Below, one piece after another: positions 43,950 through 55,096 of a stretch of DNA of 64,000 bases. A model generated the notes under the pieces. The model was not told the DNA's origin. It made no database searches and saw only the letters and a list, made by a program, of their open reading frames with translations. Positions within the stretch are counted from its first letter, which is position 1, and each line of letters opens with the position of its first letter. Source of the stretch: JAMQPK01 sp963738315 (GTDB lineage: Bacteria; Acidobacteriota; Vicinamibacteria; Vicinamibacterales; JAMQPK01). Location of the stretch: contig CAVTVT010000003.1 in assembly GCA_963738315.1 (NCBI GenBank), positions 558,001 to 622,000 of the forward strand, in the 5' to 3' direction. The translations under genes were made by a program, and so were the position numbers.

Positions 43950-46738
43950 ATGGACAGAAGCGCTGCGCAGGAAGCCACCAGAGTCGACCAGCAGACGTCC
44001 CCCGAGGCGGCGGCCGAGGCCGCGTCGGAGGCCGGCCTCGAGTTCCGGCGGTTCTTTACGCTGCCGGGCGTGGATCCCTTCGCCGAGGTCACCTGGGAGC
44101 AGCGGGCCGCGGTCATCGGCAACGAGCGGGGCGAGGTGGTGTTCGAGCAGCGTGACGTCGAGATTCCCGCGTTCTGGTCGCAGCAGGCGACCAATATCGT
44201 GGTGTCGAAGTATTTCCGCGGCCAGATTGGCACGCCGGCCCGCGAGCGGAGCGTCAAGCAGCTGATCGGCCGGGTCGTGGACACGATCACGGCCTGGGGC
44301 CGCAAGGACGGCTACTTCGCCAGCGAGGCGGACCTGCAGGCCTTCAGCGACGAGCTGAAGCACATCCTCGTGTACCAGAAGGCGGCCTTCAACAGCCCGG
44401 TGTGGTTCAACTGCGGCTTCGAGAAGGCGCCGCAGTGCTCGGCCTGCTTCATCAACTCGGTGCAGGACACGATGGACTCCATCCTCACGCTGGCCAGGAC
44501 GGAGGGCATGCTGTTCAAGGGCGGATCCGGCACGGGCACGAACCTGTCGGCGATCCGCTCCTCGCGCGAGCTCCTCACCGGCGGCGGCACGGCGTCGGGG
44601 CCGGTCTCGTTCATGAAGGGGTTCGATGCCTTTGCCGGCGTCATCAAATCGGGTGGCAAGACCCGGCGCGCCGCGAAGATGGTGATCCTGAACGCCGAGC
44701 ATCCCGACATCGTCGAGTTCATCAACTGCAAGGTCGAGGAGGAGCGAAGGCGTGGGCGCTGATCGACGCCGGCTACGACGGCTCGTTCACGGGGCCGGCG
44801 TACTCGTCGGTGTTCTTCCAGAACTCGAACAACAGCGTGCGCGTGACCGACGACTTCATGCGGGCGGTGCAGGACGACGGCGACTGGGAGACGAGAGCGG
44901 TCATGACCGGCGAGGTGATGGACGCCTACAAGGCGCGCGACCTGATGCGTCTCATCGCCGAGGGGACCTACGTCTGCGGCGACCCGGGCATGCAGTTCGA
45001 CACCACCGTCAACGAGTGGCATACCTGCTCGAACACCGCGCGCATCAACGCGTCGAACCCCTGTTCGGAGTACATGTTCCTGGACGATTCGGCGTGCAAT
45101 CTGGCGTCGATCAACCTCATGAAGTTCGTCAAGGCGGACGGCGAGTTCGACATCGACGGCTACAAGGCGGCCATTCGCACGCTGATCACGGCACAGGAGA
45201 TCATCGTCGACAACGCCAGCTATCCGACGCCCGCGATTGAGAAGAACAGCCACGCCTATCGGCCGCTCGGCCTCGGGTACGCCAACCTCGGGGCGCTGCT
45301 GATGTCGCGCGGGCTGCCGTACGACAGCGATACCGGTCGCGACTACGCCGCGGCGCTGACGGCCATCATGACCGGCGAGGCCTACGCGCAGTCGGCCCGC
45401 ATCTCCCGGGATCAGGGCGGGCCGTTCACCGGCTACCAGAAGAACCGCGAGCCGTTCCTTCGCGTCATGCGCAAGCACCGGGACTCGGTGAAGAACATCA
45501 CGCAGAAGAACGTGCCCGCCGATCTCTACGCCGCGGCCAGGGCGGCCTGGGACGAGGCGGTGCGGCTGGGAGAGCTCTACGGCTACCGGAATGCCCAGGC
45601 CACGGTGCTGGCGCCCACCGGCACCATCGGCTTCATGATGGACTGCGATACGACCGGCGTCGAGCCGGACATCGCCCTGGTCAAGTACAAGAAGCTGGTC
45701 GGCGGCGGGCTCATGAAGATCGTCAACCAGACCGTGCCCATGGCGCTGGCCAAGCTCGGCTACACCGAGCTCCAAATCAAGGCCATCGTCGACCACATCA
45801 ACGAGCAGGAGACGATCGAGGGCGCGCCGGGGCTCAAGCCCGAGCATCTGCCGGTGTTCGACTGTGCGTTCAAGGCGCGCAAGGGGGAACGCTCGATCCA
45901 CTACATGGGGCACATCAAGATGATGGGCGCCACGCAGCCCTTCATCTCCGGCGCGATCTCCAAGACGGTGAACGTCCCGAAGGAGGCGACGGTCGAGGAG
46001 ATCATGCAGGCCTACATGGAGTCGTGGAAGCTGGGCGCCAAGGCCATCTCGATCTACCGCGACGGCAGCAAGCGGACCCAGCCGCTGAACACCAGCAAGG
46101 ACAAGGACCAGGCGGTGGCCGAGGTGGAGAAGGTGGTCGCGAGCATGGCGCAGCCCGTGCGGCGCAAGCTGCCGGACGAGCGCCAGTCGATCACCCACAA
46201 GTTCGACATCGCGGGCCACGAGGGCTATATCACGGTGGGCTTGTTCGAGAACGGCCAGCCGGGCGAGATCTTCCTCGTCATGGCCAAGGAGGGGTCGACC
46301 ATTTCCGGGTTTGCCGACGCCTTCGCGCAGGCCATCTCCTACGCGCTGCAATACGGCGTGCCGCTGCAGGTGCTCGTGGACAAGTTCAGCCACGCGCGCT
46401 TCGAGCCGTCGGGCATGACGAAGAACCCCGACATGCGGTTTGCGAAGTCGATCGTCGACTACATCTTCCGCTGGCTTGCCACCAAGTTCCTTTCGGCGGA
46501 GGCGCAGTTCCATGCCGGCGTGAACAACCGGGAGGAGCGCCGGGAAACGGAGCGAGGCGACCCGCCGAAGGCGGCCGCGGCCGCGCCCGGCAGGCCCGCC
46601 GCAGGGGCCGCGGCGCCCTACGCCGCCATGCAGAACCAGGAGGACGCGCCGCCGTGCAGCATGTGCGGCTCCATCATGGTGCGCAGCGGCAGCTGCTACA
46701 AGTGCGCGAACTGCGGCACGACGAGCGGCTGCGCCTAG
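43950..46738 (+). CDS. nrdJ: B12-dependent (class II) ribonucleotide reductase (one frameshift)
   Basis: Reduces ribonucleotides to deoxyribonucleotides using adenosylcobalamin, with or without oxygen. About 929 residues. ATG 43950 is chosen because a near-perfect Shine-Dalgarno, GGAGGTGATC, ends right before it; frames upstream are unconserved. Visible: NSPVWFNCGF, the specificity region GGSGTGTNLSAIRSS, and NPCSEYMFLDDSACNL with the thiyl-radical cysteine. The last 30 residues hold CSMCGS and CYKCANCG, a zinc ribbon typical of the long NrdJ form. One base is missing near 44746, between KVEEE and AWALIDAGYDG; the length agrees. Confidence 0.95.
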
Positions 46739-46749
46739 ATGGTGCGAGC

Positions 46750-46783
46750 CGGGCCCGCGCTCCCGGATGGGGGGGCGGGCCCG
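46750..46783. terminator. GC hairpin between convergent genes
   Basis: CGGGCCCGC (46750-46758) pairs perfectly with GCGGGCCCG (46775-46783) across a 16-base loop. It lies 12 bases after nrdJ and before the end of the opposing membrane-protein gene. There is no T-run, so it may act as a bidirectional transcript end of the Rho-dependent or hairpin-only type. Confidence 0.45.
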
Positions 46784-46801
46784 CGTCTGCGCTCCAGACC
46801 G

Positions 46802-47113
46802 CTACGCCGTCTTGCCGCTCCCCCGAATGCGCGCGTTCATCAGCAGGACCGACAGCACCGTGAGGAGGAGGCCGCTGATCATCACCGGCAGAGGCGTCGC
46901 GATGAGCAGGCCGAGCCAGGCCGCGTACATCAGCAGAATGTAGCGGGCTCCGCCTTTCAGGTACAGGTGCCCGGCCGGACCGAAGAGCACAGCCAGGAAC
47001 AGCGCGAGGCCCGGACGCGCCGGCGCCAGCCGCCGCAGGCCGAGCACGACACCGAGCGAGAAGGCGATGCCGAGCAGGAGAAGCGGCGTGGACACCGCCT
47101 CGGGATCGAACAT
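46802..47113 (-). CDS. Small membrane protein of unknown function
   Basis: A protein of 103 residues from ATG 47113 with three to four hydrophobic segments, including TPLLLLGIAFSLGVVLGL, GLALFLAVLFGPAGHLYL and MISGLLLTVLSVLLM. The middle has FGPAGHLYLKGGARYI, which recalls small inner-membrane proteins of no known function. A longer frame reaching 47353 overlaps the Mug gene in the wrong frame and is not used. It lies downstream of mug in the same direction, 44 bases away, and converges on nrdJ. Confidence 0.7.
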   Translation of the reverse strand: MFDPEAVSTPLLLLGIAFSLGVVLGLRRLAPARPGLALFLAVLFGPAGHLYLKGGARYILLMYAAWLGLLIATPLPVMISGLLLTVLSVLLMNARIRGSGKTA

Positions 47114-47156
47114 GGGCGCTATCAGACTACACGACCTGCGCCTGCCCGGGGTGGCC

Positions 47157-47676
47157 TCACTCGGGGCGAGGCAGCTGCCGATTGAGACGCGCGAGCTTGC
47201 GATAGGCGGCGAGCATCTCCGCATAGCTGAAGTTCGCGTTGCGCCCGGACGGATTCGGCAGCACGAACACCCGGGCCCCCTCCAGACGCTGCCCCTGGAG
47301 CCCCAGCACCACCGGCTCCCTGTGCTCGAAGATGAAGCGGTAGAGCGACACACCCATCAGCACGACGACCTCCGGCTGCCAGCGCCGCACCTTCCGGCGA
47401 AGCCGCGCGAGGCCCGAGCGGGTACTCTGGCGGCCGCAGCGCATCGATGCCGGAGGTGGTGCGCGCGATGAGATTGGTCACGCCAAAGCCCCACTCCGGC
47501 AGCCGCGCGTCGTCTTCGGCACGCATGGCCTGAGGCACCAGGCCGCCGTCGTAGAGGAGTTTCCAGAATCTGTTCGAGAAGCCTGCGAAGTGGTGTCCGA
47601 TTGCGTCCGATCGCAGGCCTGGATTGATGCCGACGAACAATATCCTGACACCGGGGCGAATGCGATCGCGCAGCAT
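47157..47676 (-). CDS. mug: Mug/TDG-type uracil or mismatch DNA glycosylase (one frameshift)
   Basis: About 172 residues. The family motifs are VGINPGLRSD near the N-terminus and NPSGRN near the C-terminus, with HFAGFSNRFWKLLYDGGL between. The protein removes uracil or thymine from mispairs in base-excision repair. The halves join by skipping one base near 47422, between RPPEY and RSGLARLRRKV, and the length agrees with one insertion. ATG 47676 is taken as start. It is divergent from the hydrolase gene with 18 bases between the starts, so both promoters must overlap coding sequence. Confidence 0.85.
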
Positions 47677-47694
47677 GGGGTGAAGGTCTCCCGA

Positions 47695-48537
47695 ATGGCC
47701 TATTATCTCTGCGTGCGTCGAGAGCAGGCGGTTGTCGGCAGCAGGCAGATCGGGTATCTCATCAGCGAGCCTCCCACCGCGGCAGGGCGGCAGCCGCCTG
47801 TAAGAGACCTGGTGCTGCTCCATGCATTCCCCCTGAGCGCGGAGATGTGGCGGCCGCAGCTCGAGGCCGTTCGCCCGGGATGGCGCGTCGTGGCACCCGA
47901 CTACCGAGGCTTCGGCGCATCTTCGCTCGGCCGGGGCGACGCGACGATGTCGGATCTCGCGGGCGACGTGGTCGACCTGATGGATCACCTTGGAATGACG
48001 CATGCCGTCGTCCTCGGGTGCTCCATGGGTGGCTATGTCGCCCTGGAACTGCTGGCGAGCGCCGCTTCGTACGTATCCGGCCTGGTGATGGTCGACACGC
48101 GCGCGGAGGCGGACTCCGAGCAGGGCAGGGAGGGCCGGCGCCGAATGCTCGGGCTGGCCGCGGAGGCGGGCGCGGAAGGCGTGGCGCGGGAAATGACCCC
48201 GAAGCTCCTTGGCGACAGCACCCGCCACGATCGCCCCGATCTCGTCAAGCACGTCCACCGGCTCATCGCATCCTCGGATCCTGCCGCGATCGCCATGGCG
48301 GTCCGCGCCATGATGAACCGCAAGGACATGACGCGGCTGCTTTCCAGCATCTCGGTGCCGACGATGATCGTGTCGGGAGCAGAGGACACGCTGATTCCCT
48401 TCGCCGCCGCTCAGGCGATGCACGCCGCCATCGCGAATTCCAGTCTGGAGACGATTGCGAGGGCGGGGCATCTTCCCGGCCTCGAGCAGCCGGCGGCCTT
48501 CGACATCCTGCTGACGAGGTTCCTCGACCGCTTGTGA
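47695..48537 (+). CDS. Alpha/beta-fold hydrolase
   Basis: A protein of 280 residues from ATG 47695. It has the oxyanion region LLHAFPLSAEMW, the nucleophile elbow GCSMGGYVAL, the acid in GAEDTLIP and the histidine in AGHLPGLEQP, so a complete catalytic triad. The set resembles 3-oxoadipate enol-lactonase and esterase-type members, but the substrate cannot be named. The first 30 residues are unconserved, and a later start is possible. A DUF547 gene follows 18 bases on. Confidence 0.85.
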   Translation: MAYYLCVRREQAVVGSRQIGYLISEPPTAAGRQPPVRDLVLLHAFPLSAEMWRPQLEAVRPGWRVVAPDYRGFGASSLGRGDATMSDLAGDVVDLMDHLGMTHAVVLGCSMGGYVALELLASAASYVSGLVMVDTRAEADSEQGREGRRRMLGLAAEAGAEGVAREMTPKLLGDSTRHDRPDLVKHVHRLIASSDPAAIAMAVRAMMNRKDMTRLLSSISVPTMIVSGAEDTLIPFAAAQAMHAAIANSSLETIARAGHLPGLEQPAAFDILLTRFLDRL

Positions 48538-48555
48538 AGACGGTATAGTCAGCGT

Positions 48556-49398
48556 ATGCGGCACACCTTCAGCGTCATCGCCGTCATCTGCTCGATCCAG
48601 GCGCTCGCCATGCTGGCCCTGGCCGGCGGCGCCGCCGCGCAGATGGACTATCGCGCTCCGGCCGATCTCGAGCCGATTCATCGCCCGCTGGATCAGCTGC
48701 TGGACGCCTACGTGCGCGATGGACTCGTCTACTATCGCGCGCTCCGGGCCGACCGCGCGCGCCTCGACCGCTACGTGGCCTCGTTGAACACGCCAGATGT
48801 TGCGGCGGCGGCGGAGTCGTGGGACAAGCCGCGGCAGATGGCGTTCTGGATCAATGCCTACAATGCCATTGCGCTGCAGACCGGCGTCGAGCACTATCCG
48901 TCGTCCATGCGGCAGGTGCCCGGCGCCTTCGACCGCATCCGGCACGCGGTGGCCGGAAAGTCGCTGACGCTCGATCAGATCGAGACCACGATTCTGGCGG
49001 CCTACGGGGATCCGCGTGTCTACCTGGTGCTGGGACGCAGCGCGATGGGCAGCGGACGTCTTCGGAGCGAAGCATTCAGCGGGCCACGCCTGGAGGCGCA
49101 GCTGGAGCAGTCGGCGCAGCAGTTTGCGACCGACCCCGATCGTGTGCGCGTCGACCCTCTCGCCGGCACGCTGAGCGTCAGCCCGCTGTTCAGCTGGCGC
49201 GCCCAGCCCTTCATCGAAGGCTACACCGAGAAGTCGCTCACGCTTCCCGGACGGACGCCGATCGAGCTGGCGATTGTCGGGTTCATCAGGCCGTACCTGC
49301 TCGCGCCCGAGCGCGAGTTCCTCGAGAAGAACACCTTCCGGCTCGTCTACCTCGACTTCGACTGGAAGCTGAACGATCGGGCGGGGGTAAGGCACTAG
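48556..49398 (+). CDS. DUF547-domain exported protein
   Basis: A protein of 280 residues. The signal peptide ends near LAGGAAAQ. The mature protein belongs to the DUF547 family, recognised by VRDGLVYYRAL, MAFWINAYNAIALQ, LTLDQIETTIL and the later LGRSAMGSGRL. The fold is related to papain-like or transglutaminase-like proteins by published predictions; no function is established. The typical conserved Cys is replaced or absent in the region after the VLGRS motif. Its stop lies inside an octamer repeat that also supplies the next start. Confidence 0.85.
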   Translation: MRHTFSVIAVICSIQALAMLALAGGAAAQMDYRAPADLEPIHRPLDQLLDAYVRDGLVYYRALRADRARLDRYVASLNTPDVAAAAESWDKPRQMAFWINAYNAIALQTGVEHYPSSMRQVPGAFDRIRHAVAGKSLTLDQIETTILAAYGDPRVYLVLGRSAMGSGRLRSEAFSGPRLEAQLEQSAQQFATDPDRVRVDPLAGTLSVSPLFSWRAQPFIEGYTEKSLTLPGRTPIELAIVGFIRPYLLAPEREFLEKNTFRLVYLDFDWKLNDRAGVRH

Positions 49399-49421
49399 AA
49401 CTAGGGAACTGGGGAACTGTG
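49398..49421 (+). repeat. Octamer tandem repeat at a gene junction
   Basis: Three units of GAACTNGG-type sequence: GAACTAGG, GAACTGGG, GAACTGTG. The first G belongs to the DUF547 stop codon and the last three bases are the GTG start of the SDR gene. Confidence 0.6.
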
Positions 49422-50192
49422 GATCTGGAGCTTCAGGGGAAAGCGGCCATCGTCACCGGCTCCAGCCGCGGGCTGGGGCTCGCGACCGCGCGGGCCCTCG
49501 CGGCCGAGGGCTGCCACGTCTGCCTCTGCGCGCGCGGCGCGGCGGCGCTCGAATCAGCCGCGTCCGGGTTGCGGGAGACCGGCGGCGGCCGTGTCATCGC
49601 GGTGGCGGCAGACGTGTCTGCCGAGCCGGGCGCCAGACAGGTGGTCGAGGACACCCTTGCGGCTTTCGGCCGGGTGGACATCCTCGTGAACAACGTGGGG
49701 CTCGCCAGGGGCGGCGGCATTTCGGATACCACCGACGACAGCTGGCAGGAGGCCGTCGACCAGACGCTGTTTCCCGCGATCCGCATGTCGAGGCTGGTGG
49801 TGCCGCACATGCGTGCCCGGGGCGGCGGCGCGATTGTGATGATGGCCTCGATCTGGGGCCGGGAATCGGGCGGCCGTATGACCTACAACGCCGTGAAGGC
49901 GGCCGAGATCAGCCTGGCCAAGTCGATGGCCCAGCAGCTCGCCAGAGACGGTATTCGCGTCAACAGCGTGGCCCCCGGATCGATCCTGTTCGCTGGCGGA
50001 TCATGGGACCGGCGCCAGCAGGCGGATCCGGACGGTATCGCCGAGTTCGTTGAACGGGAACTTCCATTCGGCCGCTTCGGCCGCGCGGAGGAGGTCGGGG
50101 CCGTGGTGGCCTTCATCGCGTCACCACGCGCCAGCTGGATCAGCGGGGCATGCGTCCCTGTCGATGGGTGTCAGTCGCGGTCTCTAATCTGA
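49419..50192 (+). CDS. Short-chain dehydrogenase/reductase
   Basis: A classical SDR of 257 residues. Cofactor motif TGSSRGLGLATA near residue 13, NNVG in the centre, the catalytic Tyr and Lys in TYNAVKAAE, and the SVAPGSILF and GACVPVDGCQS loops at the end. It resembles FabG-like oxidoreductases in general; the substrate is unknown. The start is the GTG at 49419, read from the end of an octamer repeat. The frame is open far upstream through the DUF547 gene but is not conserved there. Confidence 0.9.
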   Translation: MDLELQGKAAIVTGSSRGLGLATARALAAEGCHVCLCARGAAALESAASGLRETGGGRVIAVAADVSAEPGARQVVEDTLAAFGRVDILVNNVGLARGGGISDTTDDSWQEAVDQTLFPAIRMSRLVVPHMRARGGGAIVMMASIWGRESGGRMTYNAVKAAEISLAKSMAQQLARDGIRVNSVAPGSILFAGGSWDRRQQADPDGIAEFVERELPFGRFGRAEEVGAVVAFIASPRASWISGACVPVDGCQSRSLI

Positions 50193-50555
50193 AGTCCGCC
50201 GTGGAGAGAGCGCTGGTGCGCACCGCGTGGGTAGGTTTGCGCGAGCTCACGACCGCGCGTTCGAGCCTGGGACGCGCCACCCGCAGCCGAACGGTCACGC
50301 CTTCGGAGGAGTCCTGATCGATCTGATCGAGCTCTGGGGTTTCCACGTGAACGAAGAACCCGCGGCGCCGCACGTGCGGCTCGTCTGCAACCATCTCTCT
50401 CTTCCTTCCCGCGCCCTCCCGGCGCCATTGCGACCGCCACCCTGCGAATCCGCGGCGACGAGAAATTTGCGTCGCTGCGCTGAACGAGTGGGCACGAATG
50501 GTAGCAGTCGACTGTGGGGAGATCAATCACGAAATGCGGATGGTTCACGGATCTT
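50193..50555. other. Gap without a recognised gene
   Basis: About 360 bases between the SDR stop and the hairpin downstream of rpmE. Short frames exist on both strands, but all are Arg/Ser-rich, have no ribosome-binding site and match nothing I recognise. No tRNA or structured RNA was seen. It may hold a degraded gene or only 3' flanks of the two convergent units. Confidence 0.4.
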
Positions 50556-50582
50556 CACGCGAGCGCATGCGGCGCTCGCGTG
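50556..50582 (-). terminator. Strong hairpin downstream of rpmE
   Basis: CACGCGAGCGC (50556-50566) and GCGCTCGCGTG (50572-50582) form a perfect 11-base stem with a 5-base loop, 22 bases after the rpmE stop. There is no U-tract on either side. It probably marks the 3' end of the long minus-strand unit. Confidence 0.55.
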
Positions 50583-50604
50583 CGGCGGGACGAGAGGAAG
50601 GCGA

Positions 50605-50877
50605 TCAGCTGACGAGTTGCCTGCCCGGCTTCCGCGCGGCGCTCTTCGCGGACGCCGCTTTCTTCCGGCTCTCCACGGTCTGTGCGCCGAACTTCTTGGT
50701 GAAGCGCTCCACGCGGCCCTCGGTGTCGATGAGCTTCTGCCGTCCCGTGAAGAACGGATGGCAGTTCGCGCAGATTTCCAGATGCAGCTCGGGCTTGGTC
50801 GAGCGCGTCTTCCAGGTGGCGCCGCACGCACAGCGGGCCTCCACGTCGAAATACTTGGGATGAATGCCTTCTTTCAC
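50605..50877 (-). CDS. rpmE: Ribosomal protein L31
   Basis: A 90-residue 50S protein. MKEGIHPKYFDVEARCACGA opens it, and the zinc ligands are the Cys pair in CAC and the CANC motif (LEICANCHPFFTG), so this is the zinc-binding form. GRVERFTKKFG follows. A Lys/Ala-rich tail of about 22 residues extends beyond the conserved part. It lies last in the tig-to-rpmE run, 71 bases after the aldo/keto reductase, and is followed by a strong hairpin. Confidence 0.95.
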   Translation of the reverse strand: MKEGIHPKYFDVEARCACGATWKTRSTKPELHLEICANCHPFFTGRQKLIDTEGRVERFTKKFGAQTVESRKKAASAKSAARKPGRQLVS

Positions 50878-50948
50878 GATCGAGCTCCCTTCGGCAAACC
50901 TCTATTCTACCACTGACCGGTCAGCCGCAGCCCGGCGCCGCCCACGGC

Positions 50949-51912
50949 TCACTCAATCACGGTGGAGCGATCCCAGCGATGCGCCCGCAGTGCGCTCACC
51001 ACGGGCGCCGGCAGCGGCCGTCCGCCGCTGGCCCGGAGATTCCCTTCCACGTGCAGGGTCTTGCGCATGCCCGGGATGACGGTCGCCACGTCCGGGCTCG
51101 CCAGGACGAATCGCAGCGCGAGCTCGGGCAGGTTCATGCCGCCGGGCACGCTCTGTTTGACGCGTTCCACCCTCGCGAGGGTTTCAGCGAGGTTTTCCGG
51201 CGTGAAGTAGATGTTGCGCCAGTCCCCCTCGGGCCAGTGGCTGTCGGGCCGGAGCGCGCCCGTGAGGCTGCCCTCGTCGAAGGGCACGCGGGCGATCACC
51301 GCGATGTCGTGCTCGCGGCAGGCGGGGAAGAGCTCGTCCTCCGGCGACTGGTCGAAGACGTTGTAGACGACCTGGACGGAATCCACGAGGCCGGTGCGAG
51401 CGCGGCCAGCACGTTCGCCGGCTCCCAGCGGTTCACGCTGATCCCGAAGCCCGCGATGAGCTCGTCGCGCTTCAGGTCGGCGGCGGCGCGCTGCCACCCT
51501 CGTCCTTCGCCCAGGCGTCGCTCCAGACGTGCAGCTGCTGCAGGTCGATCCGTTCGACGCCGAGGTTGTCCAGGCTCTTCCCGTGTACTCGCACGATGTG
51601 TTCGTAGGGAAAGACCTCGTCGAGCGGAGTCTCCGGCCTCCCCGGCCACTTCCGGTTCTTCGGCGGGACCTTGGTCGCGGCGTACAGCTTCTTCCCGGTG
51701 GCCGCCCAGGAGCTTCCCGAGGAGCCGCTCGCTCCGGCCGTGCCCGTAGGCGAAGGCGGTGTCGAAGAAGTTGCAGCCGAGCTGGACGGCCCGCTCGAGC
51801 GACTGCGCCGACTCGCGTCGTCGTCGGAGCCGGTCCACCCGCCCATGCCCCACATGCCGCAGCCGACTTCAGAAATCTGCCATTCAAGCCTGCCGAAGCG
51901 CCGGTAGTGCAT
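50949..51912 (-). CDS. Aldo/keto reductase (four frameshifts)
   Basis: An NADPH-dependent reductase barrel of about 320 residues, from ATG 51912. Pieces in three frames join into MHYRRFGRLEWQISEVGCG, FFDTAFAYGHGRSERLLGK (catalytic Asp/Tyr region), KKLYAATKVPP (catalytic Lys), GFGISVNRWEPANVL, VVYNVFDQSPE and the C-terminal VATVIPGMRK. Shifts near 51815, 51497 and 51398 look like missing bases and one near 51703 like an extra base, in keeping with the total length. The density of breaks suggests poor consensus or decay. The substrate is unknown. Confidence 0.78.
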
Positions 51913-51923
51913 GTCGGGTCCCC

Positions 51924-51951
51924 TTCAAGGTTCAAGGTTCAGGGTTCAGGG
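51924..51951. repeat. Heptamer tandem repeat at a gene junction
   Basis: Four units: TTCAAGG twice, then TTCAGGG twice, followed by another TTC. On the minus strand it encodes the last residues and stop codon of EngB and fills the gap to the aldo/keto reductase start at 51912. Confidence 0.75.
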
Positions 51952-52561
51952 TTCGCGGTGCGTCGAGCCACCGGTGGATCGTCTTCCAGACCTCGTCCAG
52001 ACCGTCTCCTTTTGCCGACGACACAGGGATGATCGCCGTGTCGTAGCCATTCTCGAGCACTTTCAACGAGCGGGCGAGGTCTGCGCGTCCGAGCTTGTCG
52101 ATTTTGGTCGCGAGCACGACGATGGGAATGCCGGTGGCCGCCACCCATTCGTGGGCACTGTCGTCCTGCGGGAGGCCGGGATGACGGCTGTCGATCAGAT
52201 GGAGGACCCCGGCGATGCGCCGGTGGCTGCCCGGCGGCAGGTTGAAGTACTGGGTGGTGAGTGCTTCGAACTCCCGCACCGACCAATCGCCACCCCGGGC
52301 GTAGCCGTATCCGGGCAGGTCCACGAGGTAGAGCTTCGATGGGGAGCGGCTGCGGGCTGGCGTCTCGAAGAGGTAGTAGTTGGCCAGCCGCGTCTTGCCG
52401 GGAGCGGCGCTGGTCCGGGCGACTGCGTGCTTCGCGAGCCCGTTGATCAGGCTCGACTTGCCGACGTTCGATCGGCCGACCAGCGCGATTTCGGGCAGCC
52501 CGGTGGTCGGAAAGTCTGCGGCGGACGCGGCGGAGAGGACGAAGCAGGCGGAGGAAGACAC
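51932..52561 (-). CDS. engB: Ribosome biogenesis GTPase EngB/YsxC
   Basis: A GTPase of 209 residues for large-subunit assembly. G1 is GRSNVGKSSLIN, then G2 in SAAPGKTRLANYY, G3 VDLPGYGYA, G4 ATKIDKLG and G5 VSSAKGDGL. The start is GTG 52561. The last seven residues and the stop are encoded by a heptamer repeat, so the normal C-terminus may have been replaced or extended. It follows lon by 59 bases, across a large hairpin; engB next to lon is common. Confidence 0.94.
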   Translation of the reverse strand: MSSSACFVLSAASAADFPTTGLPEIALVGRSNVGKSSLINGLAKHAVARTSAAPGKTRLANYYLFETPARSRSPSKLYLVDLPGYGYARGGDWSVREFEALTTQYFNLPPGSHRRIAGVLHLIDSRHPGLPQDDSAHEWVAATGIPIVVLATKIDKLGRADLARSLKVLENGYDTAIIPVSSAKGDGLDEVWKTIHRWLDAPRTLNPEP

Positions 52562-52572
52562 GGGAGATCACG

Positions 52573-52616
52573 CGCCAGGGTGCGGGGAAAGGGCCCCTCT
52601 CCCTTTACCCCTGGCG
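52573..52616 (-). terminator. Large imperfect hairpin between lon and engB
   Basis: CGCCAG (52573-52578) pairs with CTGGCG (52611-52616), and inside it GGGGAAAGGG (52584-52593) pairs with CCCTTTACCCC (52601-52611) with one bulged A. It starts 4 bases after the lon stop. It could attenuate transcription into engB or protect the lon 3' end. No T-run follows. Confidence 0.5.
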
Positions 52617-52620
52617 AACG

Positions 52621-55008
<2,388 letters not shown>

Positions 55009-55096
55009 TGGGTACTCCTGTGGCGTCAGGTTCGGGACTCGCGGCTCGAGCCATGCGTTGCGGCCCGAGCGCCGAGTCTCAGCCCTGAGCCGACGG

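Noticed and set aside
44312..46513. A 733-residue open frame opposite nrdJ
   Set aside because: Antisense shadow of a clear class II ribonucleotide reductase.
50227..50916. A 229-residue plus-strand frame over the gap and rpmE
   Set aside because: It runs antisense through rpmE, has no ribosome-binding site and no conserved segment.
144..51912. Genome-wide programmed +1 frameshifting as the cause of the broken genes
   Set aside because: The codons at the breaks differ, some breaks need a missing base, no stop or slippery motif recurs and many long genes are intact. Sequencing error explains this more simply.
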